Shown piece by piece: positions 24,288 through 31,104 of a DNA stretch of 35,212 bases. The notes beneath the pieces are model-generated. The model had not been told where the DNA came from. It did not search any database and was given only the letters and a program-made list of their open reading frames with translations. The position numbers and the translations under genes were made by a program. Origin of the DNA: a virus; the IMG/VR virus record IMGVR_UViG_3300046734_000216, positions 1 to 35,212 of that record, one strand, 5' to 3'. The number at the start of each line of letters is the position of its first letter. Positions within the stretch are counted from its first letter, which is position 1.

Positions 24288-24469
24288 TGAAAAAATATAA
24301 GGTAAATTTTTCTATAAATAGAAAAAGTAGAGTTGAAGACGATAAAAATGGAAAAAGAAATTTTGAGGCTGAAAATTTATTTGAGGCTGTAGAAAAAATT
24401 AAAACTTTTATTCATGGATTTTATGGTCCAAATATTCAAATTATAAAATTAAATATTGAGGAGATATAA
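24287..24469 (+). CDS. Small early protein
   Basis: 60 residues, ribosome binding site AAGGAGATATA, one-base overlap with the gene before. Basic beta-hairpin-like start (KYKVNFSINRKSRVEDD), a central helix (AENLFEAVEKIKTFIHGF) and a last strand (IQIIKLNIEEI), recalling a small ferredoxin-like fold. No family recognised. Confidence 0.62.
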   Translation: MKKYKVNFSINRKSRVEDDKNGKRNFEAENLFEAVEKIKTFIHGFYGPNIQIIKLNIEEI

Positions 24470-24470
24470 T

Positions 24471-24584
24471 ATGAACAAGAAAGATTTATTATGGGGAACT
24501 GTTTTTTTTATAACAACAGTTATCGGTTTAGTTTCATTAACGATGTATGCTCTACACATCTGGGCAACACAAGGAGTTATATAA
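24471..24584 (+). CDS. Single-span membrane peptide
   Basis: 37 residues, ribosome binding site GAGGAGATATAAT. MNKKDLLW then one hydrophobic span (GTVFFITTVIGLVSLTMYAL), short end. Start and stop are coupled to both neighbours (TAATG to the next gene). Early tiny membrane proteins in phages often alter the host envelope or block superinfection; that role is a guess. Confidence 0.6.
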   Translation: MNKKDLLWGTVFFITTVIGLVSLTMYALHIWATQGVI

Positions 24585-24838
24585 TGTCTAAAAGAAAAAT
24601 GAATCAAGCTCATAAAGATGTTACTTCTCATTTAGAATGTTTAGTAAATAAATATAGCGACACGATAGGAATATCTAATATTTTATACTTAATATTTTTT
24701 GAGACATTTAGATGTTTGTTTGATGTAGCACCTACAAAGAAAGATGCTATGGAACTTATGAAAGATGCTATGAGTAGTTCCAAAGAACTAACAGCTAAAC
24801 CAAAAAAGAAAAAACCAACCAACGCAACATTACATTAA
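24584..24838 (+). CDS. Small early protein with lysine-rich tail
   Basis: 84 residues from ATG 24584 (AAGGAGTTATATA before it); the open frame extends upstream across the membrane peptide without reason. Helical body (HKDVTSHLECLVNKYSDTIG; KDAMELMKDAMSSSKELT) and a basic end (KPKKKKPTNATLH). No family recognised. Confidence 0.62.
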   Translation: MSKRKMNQAHKDVTSHLECLVNKYSDTIGISNILYLIFFETFRCLFDVAPTKKDAMELMKDAMSSSKELTAKPKKKKPTNATLH

Positions 24839-24847
24839 GGAGAATAT

Positions 24848-25204
24848 ATGAACTTAGGACAAGTACTAGAAGATGTAGAAGTAGTAATAAGAAAAGAAAA
24901 AATAGTTAAACTAAACGATTGGTTAAGAAAAGAGGGTAAAGGAGGTCAAATTATTTGTACTGCTGGAGTTTTTAGTTCAGGTAATTATAATAAAATTATT
25001 GAAGAAGTTAGAAACTTTGATAAATTTAATGAAGATAATGACCCATACAAAGAACATGACTTTGGGAAAGTATCGGTTGATGGAACTGATTATTTTTTTA
25101 AGATAGACTATTATGACAAAAGACATAGTGGGTTATCTGAAGATCCAGCTGACCAAACTAAAACAAGACGAGTAATGACAATAATGAAAGCGGAGGAATA
25201 TTAA
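24848..25204 (+). CDS. DUF3768 protein
   Basis: 118 residues, ribosome binding site AAGGAGAATAT. FNEDNDPYKEHDFG, FFKIDYYDKRHSGLSEDPAD and TRRVMTIMKAEEY are the conserved blocks of DUF3768, a small family found in alphaproteobacteria, their plasmids and phages. Function of the family is unknown. Its presence supports an alphaproteobacterial host. Confidence 0.8.
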   Translation: MNLGQVLEDVEVVIRKEKIVKLNDWLRKEGKGGQIICTAGVFSSGNYNKIIEEVRNFDKFNEDNDPYKEHDFGKVSVDGTDYFFKIDYYDKRHSGLSEDPADQTKTRRVMTIMKAEEY

Positions 25205-25205
25205 T

Positions 25206-25316
25206 ATGCAACTATTTGGAAAGACACCTAAAGATTGGAAAGCATTAGAACTTTACTATCGTAGAGAATGGATATGCTTTGTAGTAGGTTTTATTGTAGG
25301 AGTTATATTATGGTAG
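25206..25316 (+). CDS. Tiny membrane peptide
   Basis: 36 residues, ribosome binding site GCGGAGGAATATTA. Charged start (LFGKTPKDWKALELYYRREW) followed by a short hydrophobic span (ICFVVGFIVGVILW) to the last residue. Tail-anchored layout. Overlaps the next gene by 7 bases. Second single-span peptide of the early region. Confidence 0.58.
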   Translation: MQLFGKTPKDWKALELYYRREWICFVVGFIVGVILW

Positions 25317-25594
25317 AACAAACTAGATGGGGAATTTCAGATGTTATAAGTGAAAACAAAGGAAGAACATTTGAGATTAAAAAAAAGAAAATAGAAAAGT
25401 TTCAAGAAAGAAGAATAAAAGCTATGACGAAACTTTCTAAAAAGAGAGGGTGGACATTTGGAGACAACAATCCATTTTTTGAAGATGTTTATTCTATAAT
25501 GCCACACTCAAAAGCAACAAACTCAAAAGAGTACAAACAAGAGAGACGCAAATATGAAAAAAATATACTTAATACTTTTAATATTTCTAACTAA
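25310..25594 (+). CDS. Small basic early protein
   Basis: 94 residues from ATG 25310 (TAGGAGTTATATT before it); an in-frame ATG upstream falls in the membrane peptide gene. Very basic helical middle (TFEIKKKKIEKFQERRIKAM) and aromatic part (WTFGDNNPFFEDVYSIM). Overlaps the lipoprotein gene by 41 bases. Nucleic-acid binding is plausible but unproven. Confidence 0.62.
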   Translation: MVEQTRWGISDVISENKGRTFEIKKKKIEKFQERRIKAMTKLSKKRGWTFGDNNPFFEDVYSIMPHSKATNSKEYKQERRKYEKNILNTFNISN

Positions 25595-25823
25595 CTGTGC
25601 TTATCAGCCATTAGTAGATACAAGTGGGCGAAGTGGAACTTTTAATAAATCAAGAGCAGTAGAACTCACAAATGATCTTCAACATTGTAAAACTATAGGT
25701 AAAGATAATACTAATTTTGTTAGTAATATTTTTTATTGGTCATTTAGTTCAACAATGGATACGAAGTATGAAGCATTAGTAAGGAACTGCCTTGATGGAA
25801 GAGGACATTCTGTACTTAATTAA
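25554..25823 (+). CDS. Early lipoprotein
   Basis: 89 residues. MKKIYLILLIFLTNC is a complete lipoprotein signal peptide with lipobox LTNC, cleaved before Cys15. The mature part (AYQPLVDTSGRSGTFNKSRA) resembles small outer-membrane lipoproteins with D-LqHC-T patterns and carries two further cysteines. It lies in the early operon, not near the endolysin, so a superinfection-exclusion role is more likely than an outer spanin. Start shows the ACGCAAAT motif. Confidence 0.75.
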   Translation: MKKIYLILLIFLTNCAYQPLVDTSGRSGTFNKSRAVELTNDLQHCKTIGKDNTNFVSNIFYWSFSSTMDTKYEALVRNCLDGRGHSVLN

Positions 25824-25849
25824 CAACAAACAAAAGAGAGGATAAAGTT

Positions 25850-26275
25850 ATGATAGTAACTATACCAACTAAGATAAAAACACCTGAACAGTGTGAAGAA
25901 GTAATACAAAAAAGATTAGATCAGTTAGGTCTTAATCAACAAGAGAACATTAGTATTTTCTATGATGTTCTTGGTCTAACAATGAAAAAAATTAGACTAA
26001 AAAAAGAAATACAAAGAGGAGGTCATGTTATAGGAAAATACTATACTCAAGAAAGAGTTGCTAGTTGGTTAGGAGTAACCTTCCAACAAATTCAGAAGTA
26101 TGAGAATGGTATAAACAGAATACCTTTTCATTCTATTTTAATATTTGTCGAAAAGATAAAATGTGATATATCTGAGTTTACAAATTATTTTGATGGTATA
26201 GTATTATCAATGAACAAAAACGCAATACAAAACGCAAAAACAGAGGAGAACGCAAATGAGCAACCAAGAGCATAA
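25850..26275 (+). CDS. HTH transcriptional regulator, Cro/CI type
   Basis: 141 residues, ribosome binding site GAGAGGATAAAGTT. The HTH unit is YYTQERVASWLGVTFQQIQK followed by YENGINRIPFHSI, typical of the XRE family; the N-terminal 60 residues are unusual. It lies mid-operon rather than next to a divergent promoter. Candidate binding sites: inverted repeats at 23810 and 4785. With no integrase present, control of the early-late switch is likelier than lysogeny. Confidence 0.82.
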   Translation: MIVTIPTKIKTPEQCEEVIQKRLDQLGLNQQENISIFYDVLGLTMKKIRLKKEIQRGGHVIGKYYTQERVASWLGVTFQQIQKYENGINRIPFHSILIFVEKIKCDISEFTNYFDGIVLSMNKNAIQNAKTEENANEQPRA

Positions 26276-27050
26276 GACCGAACATGGTCATACAATAATT
26301 TTCAACGAATCAGGTCATAAGTATGTAAAGGACAATCAGTATGTTCCAGGAACATCTGGAGTTCTAGATATGATGGCTAATAATGGTTTATGGAATTGGA
26401 AGTTATTTAATCAGAAGAAATTAATTAAACAAGCTATGGTATCTAAAAAAATTCCTTTAGATGTTATAGAAGATGTAATGATTGAAGCTGATGCCATTAA
26501 TCAAAAAACACAACAAAAGACTTTAGGAATAGGAACGATAGTTCATAAACTTGCTGAAGATTGGCTTAAAGGATTAGAAGTCATAGAACCAGAAGATAAG
26601 ATTGTCGGAAACTGTTTCAAAAAGTTTAAAGACTTTTGGATAACTAATAAACTTAAATTATTAGAATCTGAAAAACTCTTGTATTCAGAAAAGGGTTTTT
26701 GTGGAACATTAGATATAGTTGCTACTGATAACAGTAACAATTTGATCTTAATAGACATAAAAACAAGTAATGGTATATTTCATAACTATTGCTTACAACT
26801 TCATGCTTACAAGTATGCTTATGAGGAACAAACAGGCAAAAAAATTAATAAACTTTGCATTGTTAGATTACCTAAGAACGATGATGATTTTGAATCTCGT
26901 ATCTTATCTTATAAGCCTTTACACACAAAAGCATTCCTTGGACTATTAGATTGTTATAAGTCATTAGAACTTTATAACGATCAGCTTAAGGAATATAACG
27001 CAAACAAAAGGAAAAACGCAAATGCAAAACCAATACGCAAAAAAAAGTAA
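26256..27050 (+). CDS. PD-(D/E)XK nuclease, RecB/exonuclease-like
   Basis: 264 residues. GIGTIVHKLAEDWLKG (about 92-107), GFCGTLDIVA, LILIDIKTS and YCLQLHAYKYA form the order H/E ... G-x-x-D ... D-x-K ... Q-x-x-x-Y of RecB/Cas4-family nucleases. Phage members process DNA ends for recombination. The SSB-like gene follows and overlaps it by 29 bases, supporting a DNA replication/recombination module. A recombinase (annealing) protein is not recognised next to it. Start shows the ACGCAAATG motif. Confidence 0.85.
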   Translation: MSNQEHKTEHGHTIIFNESGHKYVKDNQYVPGTSGVLDMMANNGLWNWKLFNQKKLIKQAMVSKKIPLDVIEDVMIEADAINQKTQQKTLGIGTIVHKLAEDWLKGLEVIEPEDKIVGNCFKKFKDFWITNKLKLLESEKLLYSEKGFCGTLDIVATDNSNNLILIDIKTSNGIFHNYCLQLHAYKYAYEEQTGKKINKLCIVRLPKNDDDFESRILSYKPLHTKAFLGLLDCYKSLELYNDQLKEYNANKRKNANAKPIRKKK

Positions 27051-27390
27051 CTTTAAAGGAATAACTTTAAAGGTATTTAAAAACAAATACAAAGCCAAGC
27101 CAACTAGTTATGATTTCAAAGGAGATGGAGATGAGTTCTTCTTAAAAAAACTTGGAGAATGGTTAAAAAGTCCTGACATTAAACAAGAAAGAGCAAATGG
27201 AAATCCTCTTAAAATTGGTGTTAGGATGACTGAATATAATGGTAATGAAAATTGTGAAATTACTTTTTATATTGGAAAACCAAAACAACAACAATACCAA
27301 CAAAACAATTCATATAATCAGCCACAACAAGTTGATCAAAGACCTGATTTAATGGATGATGACTTACCAATGGAAGATGCACCATTCTAA
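27022..27390 (+). CDS. Single-stranded DNA-binding protein-like
   Basis: 122 residues. A compact N-terminal beta-rich part (FKGITLKVFKNKYKAKPTSY; KIGVRMTEYNGNENCEITFY), a Q/N-rich linker (QQQYQQNNSYNQPQQV) and an acidic tail ending DDDLPMEDAPF. This three-part layout with an acid-rich end closing in Phe mirrors bacterial SSB (DDDIPF). The OB fold itself is an inference. Located behind the nuclease; start with the ACGCAAATG motif. Confidence 0.65.
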   Translation: MQNQYAKKSNFKGITLKVFKNKYKAKPTSYDFKGDGDEFFLKKLGEWLKSPDIKQERANGNPLKIGVRMTEYNGNENCEITFYIGKPKQQQYQQNNSYNQPQQVDQRPDLMDDDLPMEDAPF

Positions 27391-27587
27391 TGAGTGATAA
27401 AAGTAAAAAAATTAAGGCTACTGAAGATCGTGGTAGCCTTGATCTAACAAGACAGATTGATGAAAGCGATCTTGCTTTTAAAACATTAAAGCAAATTATT
27501 CATAATCTACAAGAAGAAAACAAAAACTTAAAACAACAAATAAGAAACTTGGAGAGAGAAGCGGAAGAAATGTTACTCTATCCTTAG
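27390..27587 (+). CDS. Small coiled-coil protein
   Basis: 65 residues, one-base overlap with the SSB-like gene. Charged start (SDKSKKIKATEDRGSLDLTR) then a leucine-zipper-like helix (FKTLKQIIHNLQEENKNLKQ and onward). Could be a partner of the replication or recombination proteins around it. No family recognised. Confidence 0.6.
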   Translation: MSDKSKKIKATEDRGSLDLTRQIDESDLAFKTLKQIIHNLQEENKNLKQQIRNLEREAEEMLLYP

Positions 27588-27596
27588 GAGATAAAT

Positions 27597-27863
27597 ATGA
27601 AAATAAAACAATTACTAGAGATACAAAGTTTTCTAGAAAAAAGAGCAGTACCAGAAGATTTAGGAAGATTGTTAAATTTAACTTACTATTCTAAATCTAA
27701 AATGCAATTACTTAACATTGGAGATATGCACTTAACTCATTTTGTAAGAGTATTTGCTAAGATGTTAGAAAGTAATGATAGTCCATTACAAAACGAAATA
27801 GATAAGATGAGAGAAAGATTAGATGAAATAGAACAGGAGAATAATAATGACAATACTCACTAG
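27597..27863 (+). CDS. Helical hypothetical protein
   Basis: 88 residues, ribosome binding site AGGAGATAAAT. Helical throughout (KIKQLLEIQSFLEKRAVPED; MHLTHFVRVFAKMLESNDSP) with a coiled-coil end (KMRERLDEIEQENNND). Its last 17 bases overlap the next gene. Unknown function within the replication region. Confidence 0.62.
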   Translation: MKIKQLLEIQSFLEKRAVPEDLGRLLNLTYYSKSKMQLLNIGDMHLTHFVRVFAKMLESNDSPLQNEIDKMRERLDEIEQENNNDNTH

Positions 27864-28164
27864 TGATCAAATTAAAGAAGAACTTAATGAGTTATCTAAC
27901 AAATGGTCTGATGCAGAAGAAAAAGTTATTCTTTTAGAAGCTGGAAAAAAAGCAATGTTTTCAAAATGTGTACTTAAACACAAAAAGTTTGTTAAAACAA
28001 ATGCTGAAGCTGAACATGAAGCGATGCTAGATAAAGATTATCAAGATGTAGTTAAAAGTTATGCTCTTGCAGAGAAGAAGTTAATTCAAGCAAGGTATGA
28101 ATATGATAATTATAAAATAGCTATTTCATTCAAACAAACAGAAATGAAACTTGGAGTTAGTTAG
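27847..28164 (+). CDS. Coiled-coil protein
   Basis: 105 residues, ribosome binding site AGGAGAATAATA. Two long helices (IKEELNELSNKWSDAEEKVI; AEAEHEAMLDKDYQDVVKSY) with heptad character, the overall look of small phage coiled-coil proteins in recombination modules. Length and helix pattern recall proteins annotated only as hypothetical in marine phages. Confidence 0.62.
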   Translation: MTILTSDQIKEELNELSNKWSDAEEKVILLEAGKKAMFSKCVLKHKKFVKTNAEAEHEAMLDKDYQDVVKSYALAEKKLIQARYEYDNYKIAISFKQTEMKLGVS

Positions 28165-28464
28165 ATGAGCAATTATGATTTATTTAATTATAAAGCACAT
28201 AATAATACAGAGACATCAAAACACGCTTATGAAAAACAACAACCAAAAGTAAAAACTCTTAGAGAGAGAGTACACGACCTTATAAAAACACAACCAAGTT
28301 CTAATGAACAAATAGCATATGAACTAGAAATGGTTTTATCAAGTGTGTGTGCAAGAGTAAGAGAGTTACAAGTGTTGAACTTCATAGAAGATAGTGGAAA
28401 GAGAGTTACAACTCAATATGGAAGAAAAGCGATTGTATGGCAAGATATAAGTCAAAAATTTTAA
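28165..28464 (+). CDS. Winged-helix DNA-binding protein
   Basis: 99 residues, adjacent to the gene before with no gap. Residues about 35-98: VHDLIKTQPSSNEQIAYELE, then SSVCARVRELQVLNFIEDSG and KRVTTQYGRKAIVWQ, a helix-turn-helix plus beta-wing as in small phage regulators or replication accessory proteins. It overlaps the HNH-like gene by 28 bases. Confidence 0.7.
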   Translation: MSNYDLFNYKAHNNTETSKHAYEKQQPKVKTLRERVHDLIKTQPSSNEQIAYELEMVLSSVCARVRELQVLNFIEDSGKRVTTQYGRKAIVWQDISQKF

Positions 28465-28748
28465 AAAAACATCTTAACAGTGTCGCTGAATTAGGTTGTT
28501 TGGTTTGTAGAAGACCTCCACAACTTCATCACATTAGAGTTAACACAGGAATAGGAAGAAGAAGTTCTGATTGGTGTGTTATTCCATTATGTATGGATCA
28601 TCACACAGGAAAATTTAGTATTCATGGAAGTAAGAGAACATTTGTAGAACAAATGGGTACTGAGTTGGAACTTTTAGAAAAAGTATATAAGACCCTATAC
28701 AAAGAAGAATATGAAAAACCATTTAAACTAGCTAAGGAGATGATATGA
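28437..28748 (+). CDS. HNH-like/DUF968-type nuclease
   Basis: 103 residues. Motif string: LGCLVCRRPPQLHHIRVNTG, IGRRSSDWCVIPLC, MDHHTGKFSIHGS. Two Cys pairs and the HH/HHxG clusters fit DUF968/Ref-type HNH endonucleases; in phage P1, Ref acts with RecA. It lies between a winged-helix protein and the replication protein. A Holliday junction or recombination nuclease role is likely but inferred. Confidence 0.75.
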   Translation: MARYKSKILKKHLNSVAELGCLVCRRPPQLHHIRVNTGIGRRSSDWCVIPLCMDHHTGKFSIHGSKRTFVEQMGTELELLEKVYKTLYKEEYEKPFKLAKEMI

Positions 28749-29530
28749 AACTACCCTCAATACCATTATTTACAGATACATTTACTGCTGAAACAGTACA
28801 TTTATCTAACGAAGAAGTTGGAATATATATAAGATTATTGTGTTTTGCATGGACAAAGAATGCAAAGCCATTTTCTACTTTATCAGCAGAACGAATATGT
28901 CATTGTATAGATATAAATTGTAAGGAGACTGTAAAAAAAGTTTTAAAAGAATTTTTTAACAATACAGAAAAAGTTGAAAACGATACAATAAATACATGGA
29001 CACATGGAAGAATAACAAAAGAATACGAATATTTACAAAAATATTACTTAAATAAAAGTGAATCAGGTAAGCGAGGAGCATCTAAAAGGTGGAATGGTGC
29101 TAATGGCGAAACGATGGCACCTATACCTAGTCCTATACCTATTCCTAAAAATAATAATAATAATTTTGAAATTTTTTGGGATAAGATTAGCAACAAGAGA
29201 GGTAGTAAAAAGATTGCTAAAGTTAAATATGAAAAAGAATGTAAAGATCAAGACCCTGAACAACTTGCTAGAATATTTAATAATTTTTCTAGTAAAATTA
29301 AAGATAAGACATTTATTCCTCATGTGGCAACTTGGATTAATCAAAGAAGATTCGAAGATGAAGATGTTAAATTAGACCCCAAAAAAGCCATAATTCAAAC
29401 AAAATTAAAAGATGGCAGAGAATATAAGATTGTAGGTAGTTTTGGTAATTATATGGAAATATTGCTAGATGGAGAAAAATGGTATAAACACAAGTTTAAA
29501 GATGATGAACCACTTAAAAAGGATTTTTAG
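28745..29530 (+). CDS. Replication initiator-type protein, DUF1376
   Basis: 261 residues, ribosome binding site AAGGAGATGAT. N-terminal LPSIPLFTDTFTAETVHLSN with GIYIRLLCFAW is the DUF1376 winged-helix signature, followed by the usual KSESGKRGASKRW turn. A linker (PIPSPIPIPKNNNN) leads to a C-terminal region like phage replication proteins (FEIFWDKISNKRGSKKIAKV; FIPHVATWINQRRFED). Such proteins bind the origin and recruit host replisome. It is the only replication initiator seen, consistent with dependence on host polymerase and helicase. Confidence 0.82.
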   Translation: MKLPSIPLFTDTFTAETVHLSNEEVGIYIRLLCFAWTKNAKPFSTLSAERICHCIDINCKETVKKVLKEFFNNTEKVENDTINTWTHGRITKEYEYLQKYYLNKSESGKRGASKRWNGANGETMAPIPSPIPIPKNNNNNFEIFWDKISNKRGSKKIAKVKYEKECKDQDPEQLARIFNNFSSKIKDKTFIPHVATWINQRRFEDEDVKLDPKKAIIQTKLKDGREYKIVGSFGNYMEILLDGEKWYKHKFKDDEPLKKDF

Positions 29531-29532
29531 CT

Positions 29533-29661
29533 ATGACCATTGCGACGTCAACATCGCTCTCTGTTTTATACACTAAAAAGATAGTAGGTAAAAAAAGAAG
29601 AGGAAAAGTTAATGTTAACAGATCAATTCAAAAGGTTGTAAGAAAATACAAACTTAAATGA
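29533..29661 (+). CDS. Tiny basic protein
   Basis: 42 residues (MTIATSTSLSVLYTKKIVGK... then a K/R-rich end). Starts 2 bases after the replication gene's stop; its stop overlaps the ATG of the next frame. No Shine-Dalgarno except in the previous coding end (AAAAAGGATT). Basic content resembles the other tiny proteins of this genome. Low certainty. Confidence 0.42.
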   Translation: MTIATSTSLSVLYTKKIVGKKRRGKVNVNRSIQKVVRKYKLK

Positions 29662-29792
29662 AAAATTTTTTAAGAATTTTTAGATATTTAAGAACTAGAC
29701 TCATTAATTTGTCTTTAGAAAATAAAATATTGAAAACACAATTAGAATTTTACAAAGCATTAGCTGAAAGTCAAAATGAAACAAAACAATAG
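29658..29792 (+). CDS. Tiny helical protein
   Basis: 44 residues: MKNFLRIFRYLRTRLINLSL followed by ENKILKTQLEFYKALAESQN, an amphipathic basic helix then a zipper-like helix. Overlaps both neighbours (4 and 17 bases). No clear ribosome binding site, coupling is the likely way of translation. Function unknown. Confidence 0.45.
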   Translation: MKNFLRIFRYLRTRLINLSLENKILKTQLEFYKALAESQNETKQ

Positions 29793-30042
29793 TGTTATAG
29801 TTAATAAAAGAAAATATTATCTATATAAAATTACATGGGTTGATATTTTTGGGGATGCTGGACACAGAAGTTATGATGGATTAGCTAGCATGGAACCTGC
29901 ATCTAAAACAACATTTGCATTTATTTTTAAAAATAGTAATAAGTTTGTACATACATTTTGTACTTATGATAACAAGGAAGAAGAATTTTCAGATTGTAAT
30001 GTGTTTCCTAAAGGTTGCATTATAAAAATGGAAAAAATCTAA
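29776..30042 (+). CDS. Hypothetical protein before the 7-deazaguanine genes
   Basis: 88 residues, beta-rich (VIVNKRKYYLYKITWVDIFG; KTTFAFIFKNSNKFVHTFCT) with three cysteines; DIFGDAGHRSYDGL and FPKGCIIKMEKI look like conserved turns. It lies 1 base before queE, so it may be part of the same module, but no family is recognised. Confidence 0.62.
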   Translation: MKQNNSVIVNKRKYYLYKITWVDIFGDAGHRSYDGLASMEPASKTTFAFIFKNSNKFVHTFCTYDNKEEEFSDCNVFPKGCIIKMEKI

Positions 30043-30043
30043 T

Positions 30044-30661
30044 ATGATTAATATACATGAAACTTTTCAAGAAACTTTACAAGGAGAGGGTTATTATACC
30101 GGTACTGCTTGTGATTTTATAAGAACTTATGGATGTCCTGTTGGATGTTATTTTTGTGATACAGGATATGAACCAGATGGAGATTATTATAACAAAAAAA
30201 TAAAAAAACATAAGAAATCTATAGAAGAACTTATTGCTGAACTAAAATCTGATCTAGTTGTTATTAGTGGTGGCGAACCATTTATTAATAAAAATTTACC
30301 ACAACTTTGTAATGAAATAATTAAGACAGGAAGAAAAGTTAGTATTGAAACTTCAGGAAGTTATTGGCAACCTATATCTGAAGATGTATTTGTAACTCTA
30401 TCCCCAAAACAACATATAAGTCCTAAATTTCCTGTATTGCAAGGCTTTTGGAGACGAGCAAATGAATTTAAATTAGTTATATCAGAGGGAAACGAATTGG
30501 ATTTTTATAAAGAACATTTAAAGAACTTTAAAGGTTATAAGTACTTGCAACCAGAATACAACGAACACTCTAAGTCTTTACAAAACTGTTTATCTTTGAT
30601 AAAGGACAATCAAGAGTTTAAATTAAGTTTACAAACTCATAAAATTATAAATGTTAAATGA
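30044..30661 (+). CDS. queE: 7-carboxy-7-deazaguanine synthase QueE (radical SAM)
   Basis: 205 residues. IHETFQETLQGEGYYTGTA precedes C31-P-V-G-C35-Y-F-C38, the C-x3-C-x2-C cluster of radical SAM enzymes, and SGGEP (75-79) follows, together diagnostic for QueE. It converts 6-carboxy-tetrahydropterin to 7-carboxy-7-deazaguanine (CDG), the branch point of the preQ0/preQ1/archaeosine pathway. First of a tight set with QueD- and FolE-like genes (ATGA overlaps). In phages this set supplies 7-deazaguanine for DNA modification. Confidence 0.93.
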   Translation: MINIHETFQETLQGEGYYTGTACDFIRTYGCPVGCYFCDTGYEPDGDYYNKKIKKHKKSIEELIAELKSDLVVISGGEPFINKNLPQLCNEIIKTGRKVSIETSGSYWQPISEDVFVTLSPKQHISPKFPVLQGFWRRANEFKLVISEGNELDFYKEHLKNFKGYKYLQPEYNEHSKSLQNCLSLIKDNQEFKLSLQTHKIINVK

Positions 30662-31104
30662 GCTTTATATCAACTAAAACTTACAATCACAGTATTGGAT
30701 TATCTTGTGCGTTCCGACAATGGAGAGCAAAACATAGTCATTGTAAATATATTCATGGTTATGCTTTATCAGTAAGATTAAATTTTAAAGGAATGTTAAA
30801 CGATAGAAATTGGGTTTATGACTTTGGCGACCTAAAATTTGTTAAGGAATTTTTAGAAGATACTTTTGATCATAAAACTGTAGTTGCAGAAGATGACCCA
30901 GAACTAGAAACTTTTAAAGAACTAGAAGAAAAAGGTTTGATACAACTTAAAATTATTCCTCATGTAGGATGTGAGAAATTTGCAGAATATATTTGCAAAC
31001 AAATAGCTACTACGATAGAAGTTAATAGTAATGAACGAGTTAAGTTAATGTCAGTTGAAGTAAGAGAACATTCAGGAAATTCAGCAATATATATTAATGA
31101 TTAA
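30658..31104 (+). CDS. queD: QueD-like 6-carboxy-tetrahydropterin synthase (T-fold)
   Basis: 148 residues. Likely converts dihydroneopterin triphosphate to 6-carboxy-tetrahydropterin. Aligned by eye with E. coli QueD, the catalytic Cys (C29 in HSHCKYIHGY), Asp71-His72 and Glu137 (VREH) are kept. Two of the three usual zinc histidines are not: the F-x-A-A-H site reads SCAFRQW, and H-G-H reads H-G-Y. Nearby H26 and H28 might compensate. The same FRQW/SHC/HGY form is, as I recall, common in alphaproteobacterial and phage QueD-type proteins. It overlaps queE by 4 bases and the next gene by 8. Confidence 0.85.
   Translation: MSFISTKTYNHSIGLSCAFRQWRAKHSHCKYIHGYALSVRLNFKGMLNDRNWVYDFGDLKFVKEFLEDTFDHKTVVAEDDPELETFKELEEKGLIQLKIIPHVGCEKFAEYICKQIATTIEVNSNERVKLMSVEVREHSGNSAIYIND

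Noticed and set aside
29058-29375. + strand frame inside the replication gene
   Set aside because: Fully inside a well-supported gene, no ribosome binding site, composition of a shifted frame.
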